Source of the DNA: Bryum argenteum
Lineage: Eukaryota; Streptophyta; Bryopsida; Bryales; Bryaceae
DNA: 64,000 nucleotides
Assembly: GCA_037043015.1 (NCBI GenBank)
Contig: CM073325.1
Coordinates: forward strand, 8,535,001-8,599,000
Direction: 5' to 3'
Each line of letters starts with the position of its first letter. The stretch's first letter is position 1. Both the position numbers and the translations under genes were made by a program. The notes beneath the pieces are model-generated. The model worked only from the letters and a program-made list of their open reading frames with translations, did no database searches and was not told the origin of the DNA. This document shows positions 1 to 12,516 of this stretch, in pieces.

Positions 1-672
1 GCTTACAACTCCAACTTTATCAAATCATAACAGGGAGTTTAAAGTGAAGAATTTAGATGGTCCAAAATTCTACCCACACTGCACATGCACACAAATTGCT
101 TTCATAGTATCATCGGATATTTGAGCAAGTTATTGTTGGTCAAGTTACCATTCCGCACGTTACTTATCATTGAGGAGGTTACCTTAGGCTCTTTCTGGAG
201 AGCATCATAACATTTTGGTAATAAATGCCACATGTCATATTGAAAGTGCTCATTTCATGAAGCTTCATCGAAGGTGTTGACTCATAAACATGAACACCTT
301 CTGTGAATGTCACACACACTGAATACTACAACAAAAACAACACAAGACTTCATTATTCTATATGTATTTTCATCACTAAAACTTTATTGCATTAATTACT
401 TACTATTTTCTTGTCAAGCTATATACAATCACGCTGTAAGGACAATATTATTCCGTCGGCCGCACATCAATCGTTCGGAAGATCAAAAGTTGAAAAAGTT
501 GAAAAAAAAAAAAAAAAAAAAAAAAGAAAGAAAAAAAAAGAAAAAGAAAAAGAAAAGAAAGGAAGAAAAAAAGAAGACAAGTTTAGTATCTAACGGAGGA
601 GCCTAAATCTTAGATAGATAGTCTTCAGCAATTATCCGATCTTGATTTGGAATTGTGCAATTTTTGGAATCA
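1..672. other. AT-rich intergenic DNA with a purine-only tract
   Basis: No gene is supported here. At about 497-590 the plus strand is nearly pure A with scattered G, a low-complexity tract that yields lysine-rich translations of no meaning. The rest is ordinary AT-rich sequence. Confidence 0.7.
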
Positions 673-1606
673 TTAACCCCTAAAAATCCAGGAAAGCCTA
701 TTCGGTTTTCTGAGATTTCGGGCAGCTCATTTTAAGCATTTAAACTGATATTTTTGCCTAAGATTTTTATTGGGTGCTCCACATGCAGTAATGTGTATGT
801 GGTAAAATTTTCAAAGTCAAATTTTAATTTTATAACCTTCATCTAGAAATTTTAGGTTTCAAGTCCAAATCGGGCAGTTTAAAATAATTTTTTTTAATTT
901 TTTTTTTTTAGAAATATGTTCATTACCAAATTACTATTCAAATTCCAATGTGTCCGAAGTCAAAAAGTTTACCAATTTTACAAGGGCAGCCTCCAAAACT
1001 TTCAAAAACAATCTTCACAATTTCTAGTAATTTTACAATTTTTTCTTTCAAAAATTGCCAAAATTCGAGATTTTGGATTTTTCCAAGATTTTTTTTTTCA
1101 AAATTCACATTATCATAAATGCACCTTCTCACCGTCGAGATTTTTCTCAAACTAAATATATCATACGTGGTGCTTGTTTTACTATATGGTTGTTTTTAGA
1201 CCTTCTTTCATAAAATATTTTACATTAAGGTCAAAAAGTGGAATTGGTCTCTAAAATTTTGCATGAGCATAACCAACTTGAATACCTACATGAAAAAAAA
1301 TGAGGGAAAAATATTTGGAATAACAATCATCAAGTTGCCCTTGGCACCATTTAGACAATGCCTCTCACGCAGTGGCAAAAAAAAAGTGTTGGTCAAACTT
1401 TGATTGTTATGATCTCACAAATGAAAAACATCCAACGGTTGAAATTTTGACCAGTCCTTTGTATACAAGTTCGGTACAAGATCTTACGGTTCAAAGTCTA
1501 AAACCAGAAAAAAAAGTTTCTCCATTTCCCCATCTCCCAACGAAGGTGAAAAATGGCAGTTTTTGGTTCTGGAGGTCGAGGAAACCCCTGGATTTTTAGG
1601 GGTTAA
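673..1606. mobile_element. Non-autonomous inverted-repeat element (934 bp)
   Basis: The block starts with TTAACCCCTAAAAATCCAGG and ends with its reverse complement (about 1587-1606), a 20-bp terminal inverted repeat. No transposase frame is visible inside. The internal stretch around 690-1020 matches, with divergence, 43798-44150, where the same order of short motifs recurs. The ends also resemble those of the 184-bp element at 53087. No clear target duplication was found, so class assignment is open. Confidence 0.6.
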
Positions 1607-1859
1607 GAATACAATACAAGATACAACATATGAACTAAAATATAATTAAAGTAATGAATACCATACAACATATTATGTTGCATTTCACATATGAAACAGA
1701 CTTTAGTTTAAAATTTTGAACAAACTTTGTATGAATACATTCATATATTGTTTGGTGATTCTTGATCTCTCTCCTTATATTCAAAATTTCAATTTGATCC
1801 GTAGAAGTTTGGAACATTTTTGTACATAATTGAGTCAGTACTACAATATGACCCATTAT

Positions 1860-2038
1860 CTACGTTTATGTTTTTATAAAAGCCACCTTTGGAGAGAATC
1901 TTAAACTACATTTTAGCACCTTTTCTCGAAACGTTTTTCCTCCAAATGTAGCTTTTCGAACTATGTGGTTGCAAAATTGTGCTAGAATGTAGTTTAAACT
2001 ACTCCCCAAATATGGCTTTTATGAAAACAAAAACGTAG
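1860..2038. mobile_element. MITE-like palindromic element (179 bp)
   Basis: The sequence begins CTACGTTTATG and ends with the inverted form AAAACGTAG. The inverted match extends inward for about 35 bases on each side (motifs AAAGCCA and TGGCTTT). This is the structure of a miniature inverted-repeat element. A related, rearranged copy lies just downstream at about 2137-2330. Confidence 0.6.
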
Positions 2039-2136
2039 CGAATGGAGACAAATTCTAGGTGCCATGAGGCAAAGGGTGCTTGCTCTGGATGTGGTGTGTC
2101 CATCACAACTAAGGTACGTAACACACCACTAGAATT

Positions 2137-2330
2137 TGCTACGTTTGTGTTTTCATGAAATATTAGCATGGCATGAGCATTTGCTACGTTTGTGTTTTCA
2201 TAAAATCCACTTTGGGGAGTAGCTTAAACTACGTTTTTGTTGAAACGTAGCTTTTGGAACCACGTTGTAGCACAAACATGTTAAAACGTAGTTTAAACTA
2301 CTTCCTAGATGCTCATGCCATGCTCATATT
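2137..2330. repeat. Second, rearranged copy of the CTACGTTT element
   Basis: CTACGTTTGTGTTTTCAT occurs twice here (about 2138 and 2183), together with inverted AAACGTAGTTTAAACTAC, as in the element at 1860-2038. Outer inverted motifs AGCATGGCATGAGCA and TGCTCATGCCATGCT enclose most of it, which suggests a nested or rearranged copy. Confidence 0.5.
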
Positions 2331-3072
2331 TTCAACAAATATATACAAGTGATTGGTAGAAAGTTGCTCTCATCATTGAGTAAATTATCAGTTCATAAAA
2401 ACTTCAATAATGCTACGCAGGGTTGCCAATATTAAGGATATTGGTTGTTCCTTGCAAAATGGCGTAATTCATTATGCAAGTGACACAAAATCTTATATAT
2501 GAATATGTGTACATCTTGCACTACTGGTATTACATACTTCCACAAACACATTTTTCCAATTTCAAATGGTGAATTTCATAATGCAAAATGGTGTAGAATA
2601 GGAAAGATGAATTGCCGATCCAGAGGTGGATGAGGAATGGTTGAAGTAGCATACATGCAGGTAGCCACGAACTGCAAGTTGTCGATTGCTTGTTGTTGAT
2701 TGTTGTTGGAGATGCACGCGGTTGATACCGACCTTCAAGCGGAAGATGGCCCCTGCAATGAGAATAATCACAAGCTCATGTGATTCCGATGGCTTGCACC
2801 TACTCACGTCGCAGTTGCGGCTCGTTCACGATATGCAACGGCACAAGTACATCGCCTACAAGCCCAACGGGTTCTCAACCACGCATTCTCAACAACTCAT
2901 CGATCCTTAGCGCTCGTTCTCTCGTTGCGTTCGCACAAGTCGATTTATGAAGAGTTGTTCGCCTCAGTTGCTCCCAAAACCGCTCCTTCCAACAATCTCG
3001 ACCGCCCAAACTTCGATGAAGAATCTCAACTACTACCCCTGGTTATGTTCACCTTGAACCTTGAGAACTTAA

Positions 3073-3315
3073 CTCTAGCAACGTTTCCAACTTCAAATCT
3101 ACTAAATCATAAATAGCATCGTTTGGTGATTTAATACGTTGCTTTTATTTGTAGCCGTTGTTGAAACAAGTTCCAAAACGTTGCTTCACTTAAGTCTAGC
3201 AACGTTTCCAACCTCAAATCTACAAAATTATAAATAACATTCCTTGGTGATGAACTAATATACATTGCTCATTTTCTTGAGAACGTTGCCCAAGCAGATT
3301 CCAAAATGTTGCTTC
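3073..3315. repeat. Two diverged tandem copies, ~122-bp period
   Basis: The phrase TCTAGCAACGTTTCCAAC appears at about 3074 and again at about 3196, each followed by the same diverged sequence (CAAATCTAC, AAAT(C/T)ATAAATA, TTGGTGAT). It is a degraded two-copy tandem repeat in intergenic DNA. Confidence 0.55.
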
Positions 3316-3399
3316 ACTTAAGCAACGTTGTAGAAAAAAACGTAACAAAGTCTTAAAATCGTAGAAGTGTGGGGGCTCAAAACCACCTTTAAATCGATC

Positions 3400-5600
3400 T
3401 TTCTTTCTTAAGTTTCTAAGATTGATATAAAATCAATCTTCCCTTCTTTCTAAGAGTTATATGAAAATTTATTGAGATCTTATTATAATTCTTATTTGAA
3501 ACCATGAGAATAATTTTAATTACGTCTTAATAGTTAGCATTTGAAGTTTTGAAATATAAAGATTTGAGATTCTACTATAGATTAATTTTCTTTAGAAGGC
3601 GATATCCAACTGCAATATAGCGAGCCCCAAAGATTCCATTTGCTTGCCTCCAAAGTGACAGCGTTCTCTAAAATCACTCTTTCTATTCTATCAACAACAA
3701 CTTCGTTGATAACACTAACATCTATTGTAATATCACCAAGTGTACATACTAGGCTATGTCCTTCGAACATTTACAGTATGAAGGTCAACATGAACTTTGG
3801 ATGTTATAATCTCACAAAGGTGCATATTCAATGGCTAAAAAACAATACATTACTTATTTTGTGGTCGTTTTGAGGTTTAATGTTTACTTCAAAGCTATAA
3901 ATAACTAATCTCACCTCCAAATAGACTCACCAAATATATACTCTTCACAAAGCTTTTCAAACTGTTATGAATTGAGGTGTGGCAACCCTTTAAATTCACA
4001 ATCGAACAAAAATGGTTGTTTGGGCCTTCAAGAGTTGATTTTAAGAGTTTAGTAAACCATTTTTTGTTTGATTTCTTAAATATATAAAATAAAAAATAAA
4101 AAATGTAAAGCTAAATGACTAGACATGCCTTTTGCAATTAGGACTAGGGGGAGCGCTGACTCTATAGGAGGTTTGGTATATATAACGTGCGGCAAAGGAT
4201 TATTATTGTAGGGTGGTATTTTGATGATCCCAATGATTAAATGGACCCTATCCTTACGTAATTTTTTATATCATGGTATTTAATTTCTTTGTATAATTAC
4301 TTACTTAAGGGGGGTAGGGCAATTTTTCAGACCTTACTTTGTTATAAGAAAAACAAAACTCATGCAAATATTTTCATCTTCATATTCATTTACAATAATT
4401 GACCATTACATGCATTTTTTCATCCATCTAATTATTGCATGTAGGTCCCTAGTGCAATAATTGGCCTAAAAAAAAAAATTCTAGTTATATTCTTATCTTT
4501 TAGGATATCTTAGAGAGAAAGTTATAAATATGACACATTATTTACCAATGTACCTTACTTATGATTGAGTATCCAGTGACTTGTATACGTTATATTATCT
4601 CAATGGTTTTTTTCCAGTTTTCAGACACAATGATTTAATACCTCCCTACATTATGCGGCACGTTGTTTGGTAAAGAATCTAAGTGATTCCCTCGGGAGTT
4701 AAGATTGGTGAGGGACAAGGGGAGATGATTGGAGTCCAAACCTATTTGAAGGGAGCAAGAAGCTTTTAGAGAGAGGCAACAACACAGATGGGAACATGTT
4801 TGTATCCATTATAGAAAGAGCCCATACATTTTATAAATTCTATATCTTTTTCACCCGACTACAATTGGGTATTTGTATACCTCATCATGTGTATGCCCTC
4901 AAAACCCTTTGTAAGATAATAAATGTCTCGTTGTCTTGAAAGACATCAATAACTAAGTTAGAATAAGTACAGACAGTCTTCATACTAAGAGAATATAGTA
5001 ATCCAACTCAATTACAAATATACCCATACTAATTCAAACAAACACTCTATTCTTGAAAACCTCAAATATACTATAGAGTGGTCTAAAATGAAGTAGTTCC
5101 CACATTGAAGCTCAAGTAATCTTTACAGAGAAGTACATATTAGTTTCCCCATACAATAGTATCATGTACTCACTACAAACATTACAAGGTGTTGCTCTAG
5201 CGCATCCTTTTAGGAACACCTGTTTTTCCAATTTCAAAAATTCATAACTCATTGCAGAAGCGTTCAAAAATCATGATTCCACTTGCACTATCTGCCTACT
5301 AATTCTCCACATGCACAAAGATTGCTTGTGCTAATAACATCCCTATAGATTTCCCATACTAAAAATTGAGCCATTATTCAACATCTTGAAAGCGCTTGAG
5401 GTTATTTGAAAATAACAAAATGAGTGGATCTCGGTTGAGTTAGGTGCGATGGTTGTTTTCAAGAGGGAATCCTCACCGCCTCATCATACCAAACTGCCAC
5501 CCATCACGAAACTGATTCATCCCGCCACTCCATTGCCGCAAAAATCATAACAGATCCCGCCCTAATACCCAACTCTAGTACTACACAATCAGTACTGCAC
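3400..5600. other. AT-rich intergenic DNA, no gene seen
   Basis: Both strands are dense in stop codons and I see no recognisable protein or RNA gene. Only short homopolymer runs stand out. Confidence 0.6.
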
Positions 5601-5632
5601 TAACAATCTCGCTTCTTTGATTCCGCACCAAA

Positions 5633-5690
5633 CCGGATCTCATCGATCCATCCACGGATCTCATCGATCCATCCACGGATCTCATTCCAT
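5633..5690. repeat. 21-bp tandem repeat (about 2.5 copies)
   Basis: GGATCTCATCGATCCATCCAC is repeated twice and followed by a partial third copy. The surrounding 5.6-6.15 kb is more GC-rich than the flanks. It is the left part of the host locus later split by the copia insertion. Confidence 0.7.
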
Positions 5691-6156
5691 CTCAAATGGA
5701 GGAATCCGGCGATACCACTCACTGACCGATCCATGCACCACATTCCCGGAACATGCCCCACAGTCATGCTCGCAACTTGCAACAAATTCTGTTTCGGTGC
5801 TTTGCCGCCATGCCTAGATAGGTTTCTCCGAGGTGCTCGGAGGTGATCCGAATCTTCATTGTAGACCTGTGGTGCAGTGCTCGAGCTCCATTTCCTACTA
5901 TTCCGGCTATTGCCTTGATTTATACCGATTTTAGATCTTTTTGGGTCCGTCTCTACCGGCCATTGTCACTGGCTGATGAGCAAGTAGCTGTTGGTTTTTT
6001 CCGATCATTGCTGTGGTGTCACAAGGATTGAGAATGATCCACTGGATTATGGTATTCTGAGGATAGTTGAGGGTGACATTGAATGAGAGGGTTGGAGCGG
6101 AGATAAGAGCGAGCGTGTAGTTTTGTGGAGTTGGACGATGGAGGTTCTTTGGAGAT

Positions 6157-6161
6157 GGATG
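6157..6161. repeat. Target-site duplication, left copy (GGATG)
   Basis: Five bases immediately before the left LTR. The identical five bases follow the right LTR at 11598-11602, the expected 5-bp duplication made by a Ty1/copia integrase. Confidence 0.9.
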
Positions 6162-6356
6162 TGTAAAATATTACTATTGTAACTGAGTTACACAAGATGA
6201 TATATCATACGACTACTGCTACCTATATACTCAAAGCTGTAACGAGAAAACCGGAAAAGCATAGGACCACGAAGTGCCAGCTGTTGAACTCTTGAAGCTA
6301 CTCTAAATAGGTAGAACCTGGATAACACCATGGTATGATAGGTGTGTACATCAACA
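6162..6356 (-). repeat. 3' LTR of the copia element
   Basis: It starts TGTAAAATATT and ends TCAACA, giving TG...CA borders. It matches 11403-11597 over its full length with a single noticed substitution. In element orientation this is the downstream LTR. Confidence 0.93.
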
Positions 6357-6365
6357 CCTCCTCTC
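6357..6365 (-). other. Polypurine tract of the copia element
   Basis: On the minus strand the bases abutting the 3' LTR read GAGAGGAGG, an all-purine run in the position where plus-strand DNA synthesis is primed. Confidence 0.75.
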
Positions 6366-6732
6366 ACACCAGACATACACACATTGCTAACTAGAAACAA
6401 AGTCGAAAGAGAGCCATCCAGTATTGGCTGCTTGTCTTTTCATGCGCCATCATTTCATGCGCCATTTGTTTAACCAGCTTGGGAATGATAGTGATTGGAG
6501 ACTCGTTGAGTCGTTCTTGTGCATGTTGAAAGCCTCAACTCGAGAGTTCACTTTCAAACTAGTCTCTTCAAGTGAGATTCTCCTTCGATTTGAAGCGGTT
6601 GATCTCTCAGTCCAATCCTGCTTCTAGTGAACTATTGCACACACTTGCCAGATGCTTTGGTGATACAAAATTGAAATAGGACACTTCACATCTCTAGAAG
6701 AAGTTGCTAAGCCTAAACTACTTGACTATTTT

Positions 6733-9700
6733 TCACAGTTCAGAAAGCGTCTTTGCTAGGTCAAGGCTTAGTACCCCAATTCTCTGTCTAAAGCTTTCAA
6801 ACTTGATCTTTCCTAAAGCTTTCGTAAAGATATCTGCTAATTGATTTGTGGTTGTCACGTGATGGATGTCTACGTCTCCTGATAAAATCTTCTCTCTAAT
6901 AAAATGGTAGTGAACTTCAATGTGTTTGGTTCTTGCATGGTAGACTGGATTTCTTGCTATCTTCATGCAACTTTCATTGTCAACAAAGATTTTGGTGGAT
7001 ACCTGATTTGGAGACTTGATATTCTTGAATAAAAGTTGCAGCCATGTAGCTTCTTTCGAACCTTCGGATAATGAACGATATTCTGCCTCGGTAGAAGAGA
7101 GTGCGACGGTCGGTTGTTTCTTTGAACTCCATGTAATTGGTCCTGAACCAAGTTGAAACAGATATCCAGAAGTAGATTTTCGGTCTTCGCAATCTCCTGC
7201 CCAGTCTGCATCAGTCCAGCCATGTATGATGGAAGATTCTCCTTTCCGATAGAGAATACCATATTCGATGGTAGCTTTAAGATATCGTAAGACGTGGCGC
7301 GCCGCGTCCATGTGTACCTTCCGAGGCTCATTCATAAACCTGCTCAGAATGCTGGTTGCGTAGACAATGTCTGGTCGAGTAGTGGTAAGGTAGAGTTGCT
7401 TGCCAATAATTCGTCGATATATGGTGGCATCTGCAAGCTCAGATTGGAGCTCGGCACCAAGCTTGAATCCTTCAGGCAGCGGTGTGGGTGCAGGTGCACA
7501 ATCTGCCATGTTGAACTCAAGCAACATGTCTCTAATGTATTGTCGCTGACTTAGGAAGATGCCGCTTCTCAGGTGGAGAAACTCAACGCCGAGATAAAAT
7601 CTCAAAGTGCCGAGGTCAGTCATTTCAAATCGACTTTGAAGTTGACTCTTAAGCCATGCAATTTTCTCATGATCATCACCTGTGATAAGCAAGTCATCAA
7701 CATAGAGTATTAGGATAGTTATCTTGCCTCCATTCTGTAAGTAGTACAGATTATAATCAGCATCATTTCGACATAGGCCTTGAGCTCTCAAATAGGTATC
7801 AATCTTCTCGTACCAAGCTCGTGGCGCTTGGCGCAACCCGTACAAGGCCCGGATGAGTCTACATACTTTGGTTTCTTGCCCTGGAAGTTGAAATCCTTCC
7901 GGTTGCTCCATGAAGACTTCTTCACGCAAATCTCCATTTAAAAAAGCTGTCTTTACGTCGAGATGTAGAATCTTCCACCCACGTTGAGCGGCTAATGCAA
8001 CCAATGAGCGTACGGTGTTCCACTTCACGACAGGCGCAAATGTTTCTTCAAAGTCAATACCTGCTCTTTGCTCGAATCCCCGTGCTACAAGCCGTGCCTT
8101 CAGCTTGTCAGGTTTGCCATCTAGAGCAGGCTTGATCTTGTAGACCCATCGTGCAGTTATCGTCCGCTTCCCTGGAGGCAAGTCAACAAGTTGCCAAGTT
8201 CCATTCTTAGAAATGGAATCAATTTCACTTCTCATCGCCTTCATCCATCCATCATGCACCGAAGCTTCTTGGAAATTCTTCGGCTCACTTGTGGTAGTAA
8301 CTGCTAAAATAAAGTCAGATGACCCTTGAAATTCCTCATTCTCCGCGGAGACAGCTGCACCCCAATAATCTCTCATCCAGTTGGGTGGTCGCCTTTCACG
8401 AGTTTGACGTGAACTCACAGTTGGCACGATGTTTGTCGACGGCAATGACCTTTCGTTCACTGGAGAGCCAGAACTTCCACATGGTGAAGATAAGGAGCCA
8501 CATGGGCTTGGTGGTGACTGCTCGTCTTCTCCAGGCCACTCAAAGGTGTGATCAGGCTCGACATGATCTCCTCCATTTCGTAAGATTTGTAAAGAGCTTG
8601 ACGGATCACCTTGGAAGTTAGTCCTTGATTCCATGTTGTCAAGTATGGGTACTTGTTGCACATGAGTTGGTGATGCCGATGGTTCACTGCTCGAAAAGCT
8701 TAGTGGTAACGGATCTATTTCTGGCTTGCTTTCTACAAAGATAGAAGTCTCATCAAACTTAACATCACGCGTAACTAATATTTTTCGACGTTGTGGACTG
8801 TAGCATCTAAAAGCTTTAGAATGTTGATCATATCCTACAAAGATTCCTTCTGATGCTCGAGCGTCTAATTTGCTTCTTTCTTCTTTTGGAATGTGTGTAA
8901 ATACTTTACACCCAAAAACTCTAAGGTGTGATAAATCAGGCTTCACTCTGCTAAATTTGTGTTCGGGTGTCATTTTTCCATTTGCCCGAGTTGGACATCT
9001 ATTTAGCAGGTAGGCGGCGGTACTAACAGCTTCGGCCCACAAGAAGTTCGGCACATTACTTTCAAGCATCATTGATCGAGCTTTCTCAAGTAATGATCGA
9101 TTCATCCTCTCTGACACCCCATTCTGTTGGGGTGTTCGAGCTTGCGTGTATTGCCTCACAATGCCACTATCTTTACAATGTTGTATAAACTGACTAGACA
9201 TATATTCTCCCCCTCGGTCCGAACGTATAGTATGAATAGTTTGACCGGTCTGCTTTTCTACTTCTTTCTGAAACTCACAGAACTTCGAAAACGCCTCAGA
9301 TTTTCGATGCAAGAAGTAAACGAATACTTTTCTTGAGTAATCATCAACAAAAGTCATGAAATAAAATGATCCCCCAATGATTTGACCGGAAGAGGGCCAC
9401 AAAGATCGTGTGTGTACCAGGTTCAAGAATGCGAGAGGTTCGGTCTCAGGCCGTGAGGAAAGCGCTCCCGTGTCTGCTTTCCAAACTGGCATCCACTACA
9501 AAGCTCGTCACATTTGTGGATAGATGGAATGCCGGTCACCATCTCGTTGACAGCCAAAAACTTGAGACCTCTATAATTAAGATGAGCTAGCCTGCGATGC
9601 CATAAGCGCTCCGTGGCATGATCTGAGGTAGCTTCGCCGACAAAGTTAACTTGTGTTGACATGACGGGCTTGAGATGAAGCTTGTATAAGTTGTTGGCTG

Positions 9701-11078
9701 GATTCAAGGAACCAGTGGTGACTACTGATCTATCATGTTTTCTCAAGATAACACAACTTCTATCGTCAAAGATAACTACAAAGCCTTTCTTTGCAATTTG
9801 AGCTACAGACAACAAGCTTTTGGTCATACCAGGGACATAAAGAACATTCTCCAAACTCTTTATTTCGCCTGTAGACGTTTCTACTACAACATTACCCGTT
9901 CCACCAACGGGATGAGTATGACCACCGGCTGTACGGACAGAAGAGCTTCGTGAAGGAGCTTTGATCGTATCAAAGAGCTCACTCCTTCCAGTGATATGAG
10001 TGGATGCTCCAGAGTCAATGTACCACTTTGGATCCTGCACACTGTCTAATGTAGCCATTGCGATATCGAATAACTTTTCGGTATCATGGCCCTCTTGCTC
10101 TAAAATCTCAAGAGGAGCTTCTTCAACTACATGAATTGATTGCTTCTGGAACTTTTGGCGTCTATCATCATCTAGTTGCTTAATATCAGACTCTCTCTCT
10201 CGGCATTGACTCAGATAGTGTCCTCTCTTTCCACAATAGTGACATACTATTGGTGATCCATGTTTTTCAGAGCTAGGACGAGAATACCTTTTGGATCGAA
10301 CAAAGAGTGCCTCCTCTGTGTCTTTGTTGCTATGCTTCAATGCGCGACGACTTTCCAAGTGTTGGATTCGTGCTACTAGGACATCAAGGGACGGCATTTC
10401 TCCCGTACCATTCAATGCTGTGATGAAAGATTCGTAAGATTCGGGAAGAGCGTTGAGTAAGATTTCGACTGTGTCTTCCTCCAGTAGGGCTTGTCCGATG
10501 GAGATCAACTGCGATCTTATCATCTTGAATTCGCGGAGGTATTGTTCAATACCACCATCATCCGTTACTCGAAGACTCATCAGGCGGCTCCTAAGATGAA
10601 GCTTTCTTGTAATGTCACGCACCTCGTATGTCTTCTGCAAATGGAGCCACGCCTCCCGAGGATCTTCAAATTCGCTAATCTCGGTCACCAGATCATCTTT
10701 TACGGATGATATTAATATCTACATGGCCTTATCTTGTCGATACGACAATTCGGGGTCATTGGATATCTCGGAGGCTTGAGTAGCTCGACCGCCGGGATGT
10801 ACACCGAGAGGTAATGCCGCTGCCTCTCCCTCGTCATCAACAACTCCTTCCTCGGCCAAAGCACCAACACGACTTGATGAAGCTGGGTTGACTTGCTGAC
10901 GGATAGTTAGTGCAGAAAGTCTAAGAGATGGTGCTCCTAGTGGACCAACCACATCCCACACACGCTCTTTCTTCAAGTGACTGCCCACCCGAATCTTCCA
11001 ATTATGATAGTTAACCGATCCTGCTAACTTGCTAGAGTCTGGAAAGGAAGCGTCAAAGGATGTCATAGATAGAGCCAT
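6733..11078 (-). pseudogene. Copia gag-pol, one nonsense codon plus frameshifts
   Basis: Copia elements encode one long gag-pol protein; here it is broken. The N-terminal gag part runs from ATG at 11078 to an in-frame TAG at 10719-10721, after which the same frame stays open (gag core, CCHC knuckle CHYCGKRGHYLSQC, protease WYIDSGASTHITG, HHCC region of integrase) until about 9423. The reading then passes to another frame for the rest of integrase (IRSDRGGEY, PQQNGVSERMNRS), reverse transcriptase (YVDDLL) and RNase H (DADWAGD, STEAEYR), ending at 6733. Small shifts between about 9375 and 9450 scramble the segment that should hold the first catalytic Asp of integrase. The element is therefore probably non-autonomous, although some breaks could be read errors. 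Confidence 0.9.
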
Positions 11079-11385
11079 CTTGACAGAAAAAATCTAAGAA
11101 CAAATGAGAATGTAATGTAGTTGCCGAAGCGATGCTCTCACAAGCTCAGCTATTCGATTCTAAACAAAATAAAATGAAGTTGCCGGAGCAATGCTCACGG
11201 GCTCAAATAAAGTATCACTATCACTTCACAAAACGATCAAGCATCGTCAAGTCACAAAATGTGGAGCATGTGCTTGAGCACACGTGGGTTCAAAGGTCAA
11301 CACAAAGAGCTACTTGATTTCTAATATCAAAAAGAACGTGGAGCTGTGCTCATACGGTGGGCTCGAAGGCCAAGGACACGAAGAG

Positions 11386-11402
11386 CCACTGCTCTGATAC
11401 CA
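11386..11402 (-). other. Primer-binding site for initiator-Met tRNA
   Basis: Directly inside the 5' LTR the minus strand reads TGGTATCAGAGCAGTGG. The first 12 bases are the usual complement of the 3' end of plant initiator methionine tRNA, the standard primer of copia elements. Confidence 0.9.
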
Positions 11403-11597
11403 TGTAAAATATTACTATTGTAACTGAGTTACACAAGATGATATATCATACGACTACTGCTACCTATATACTCAAAGCTGTGACGAGAAAACCGGAAAAG
11501 CATAGGACCACGAAGTGCCAGCTGTTGAACTCTTGAAGCTACTCTAAATAGGTAGAACCTGGATAACACCATGGTATGATAGGTGTGTACATCAACA
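11403..11597 (-). repeat. 5' LTR of the copia element
   Basis: This is the partner of 6162-6356, same length and borders. In element orientation it is the promoter-bearing LTR. Its outer end lies about 0.9 kb from the start of the fucosyltransferase tandem array, and its transcription would run away from that array. Confidence 0.93.
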
Positions 11598-11602
11598 GGA
11601 TG
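11598..11602. repeat. Target-site duplication, right copy (GGATG)
   Basis: Identical to 6157-6161 and directly adjoining the LTR end. Confidence 0.9.
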
Positions 11603-12516
11603 ATCGGGTGCGGACTTGTTTCGACTGTTATTAATAAGCGTTGCCGCACGAGCGTTACGTGTTCGTAGTTGGTTATTTATATTTTGTAACGTGAAATCGT
11701 TAGGTAGAGTTTGCGAACTTACGTGGAATCGTTACTGTTTGGATCGTATGTGTAGTGGCCTCTTGTGAAACATAGGTAGCGGGAACGTGAAGATTGCGAG
11801 TTGAATGAACGATTCTTGAATATCCTCGGCGAGATTCGTCGAAGGAAAGAAGATCCAACTCGAGAGGCACTGTAGAATGCCACTCGGAAGTGGAAATATA
11901 GAGGACTCACACTTTAGAATGCGTGCGATGAGTTTCTGTTCTGACTTCTGATAGTGCCGCCTTCAGGTGGGATGAATCTCATCATATTTCCCGGTGAGAG
12001 AATGATCTTTAGGAGGATGTGGAATGTCAGATAGGGTGGCTAAAATTGTAGTGTGGCCAGCTGCGATGATAATGAGGTACATGAAAATCGGCTTTCGACA
12101 AATTCTTTTTTGTTTATTTTTCTTGAAACCGATGTTGTGAGAGAGGAACGGTTGAACCTAATCTTTCGACAATTTCAAGAAGGTTTAGGCGACCTCGTCG
12201 GTTATAATGGCGGGCTTTATGAGTATAGTAGTCCGGCCGTGTCAAGCATCTGAATCTATTCTGGAGTGAAATAAATACCTTTATGCGGTACGATCAACAG
12301 ATGTCAAATGCCAGTCACCTCCGGTAAGGCTGGTTGCCGGCATGACTTGAGGTTTGTGGTTTAAGTGGTCATCTCGTGAGGATGAGTGGCCTGGTTGCTG
12401 TATCGGCGATATTAGTGCATCAGAAGTAGTATTTTTAATTTCTGATTTTCTTGAAACAACTGATGTATTAATCAATTGAGAGAAGTACGTACATGAACCG
12501 GAGTAGTGTCCTACTC
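11603..12516. other. Unique DNA upstream of the tandem array
   Basis: This 0.9 kb continues the locus interrupted by the retrotransposon and leads into fucosyltransferase copy 1. I see no protein I recognise on either strand. It is the natural place for the original promoter of copy 1, because only this copy has this sequence upstream. Confidence 0.5.

Larger units (their letters stand above)
6162..11597 (-). mobile_element. Ty1/copia LTR retrotransposon, complete ends (5436 bp)
   Basis: Two 195-bp LTRs bound the element and are flanked by GGATG duplications. The coding strand is minus. Order from its 5' end: LTR, initiator-Met tRNA primer site, gag with CCHC knuckle, protease, integrase, reverse transcriptase, RNase H, polypurine tract, LTR. 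This protease-integrase-RT order defines Ty1/copia. I noticed only one difference between the LTRs (A at 6241, G at the matching position in the right copy), so insertion is recent. It has no envelope gene. It is inserted 0.9 kb upstream of the fucosyltransferase array and splits an otherwise unannotated locus. Confidence 0.95.

Noticed and set aside
411-606. Lysine-rich open frames over the A/G tract
   Set aside because: They only translate a purine-only low-complexity run; no start context, splice structure or family signal.
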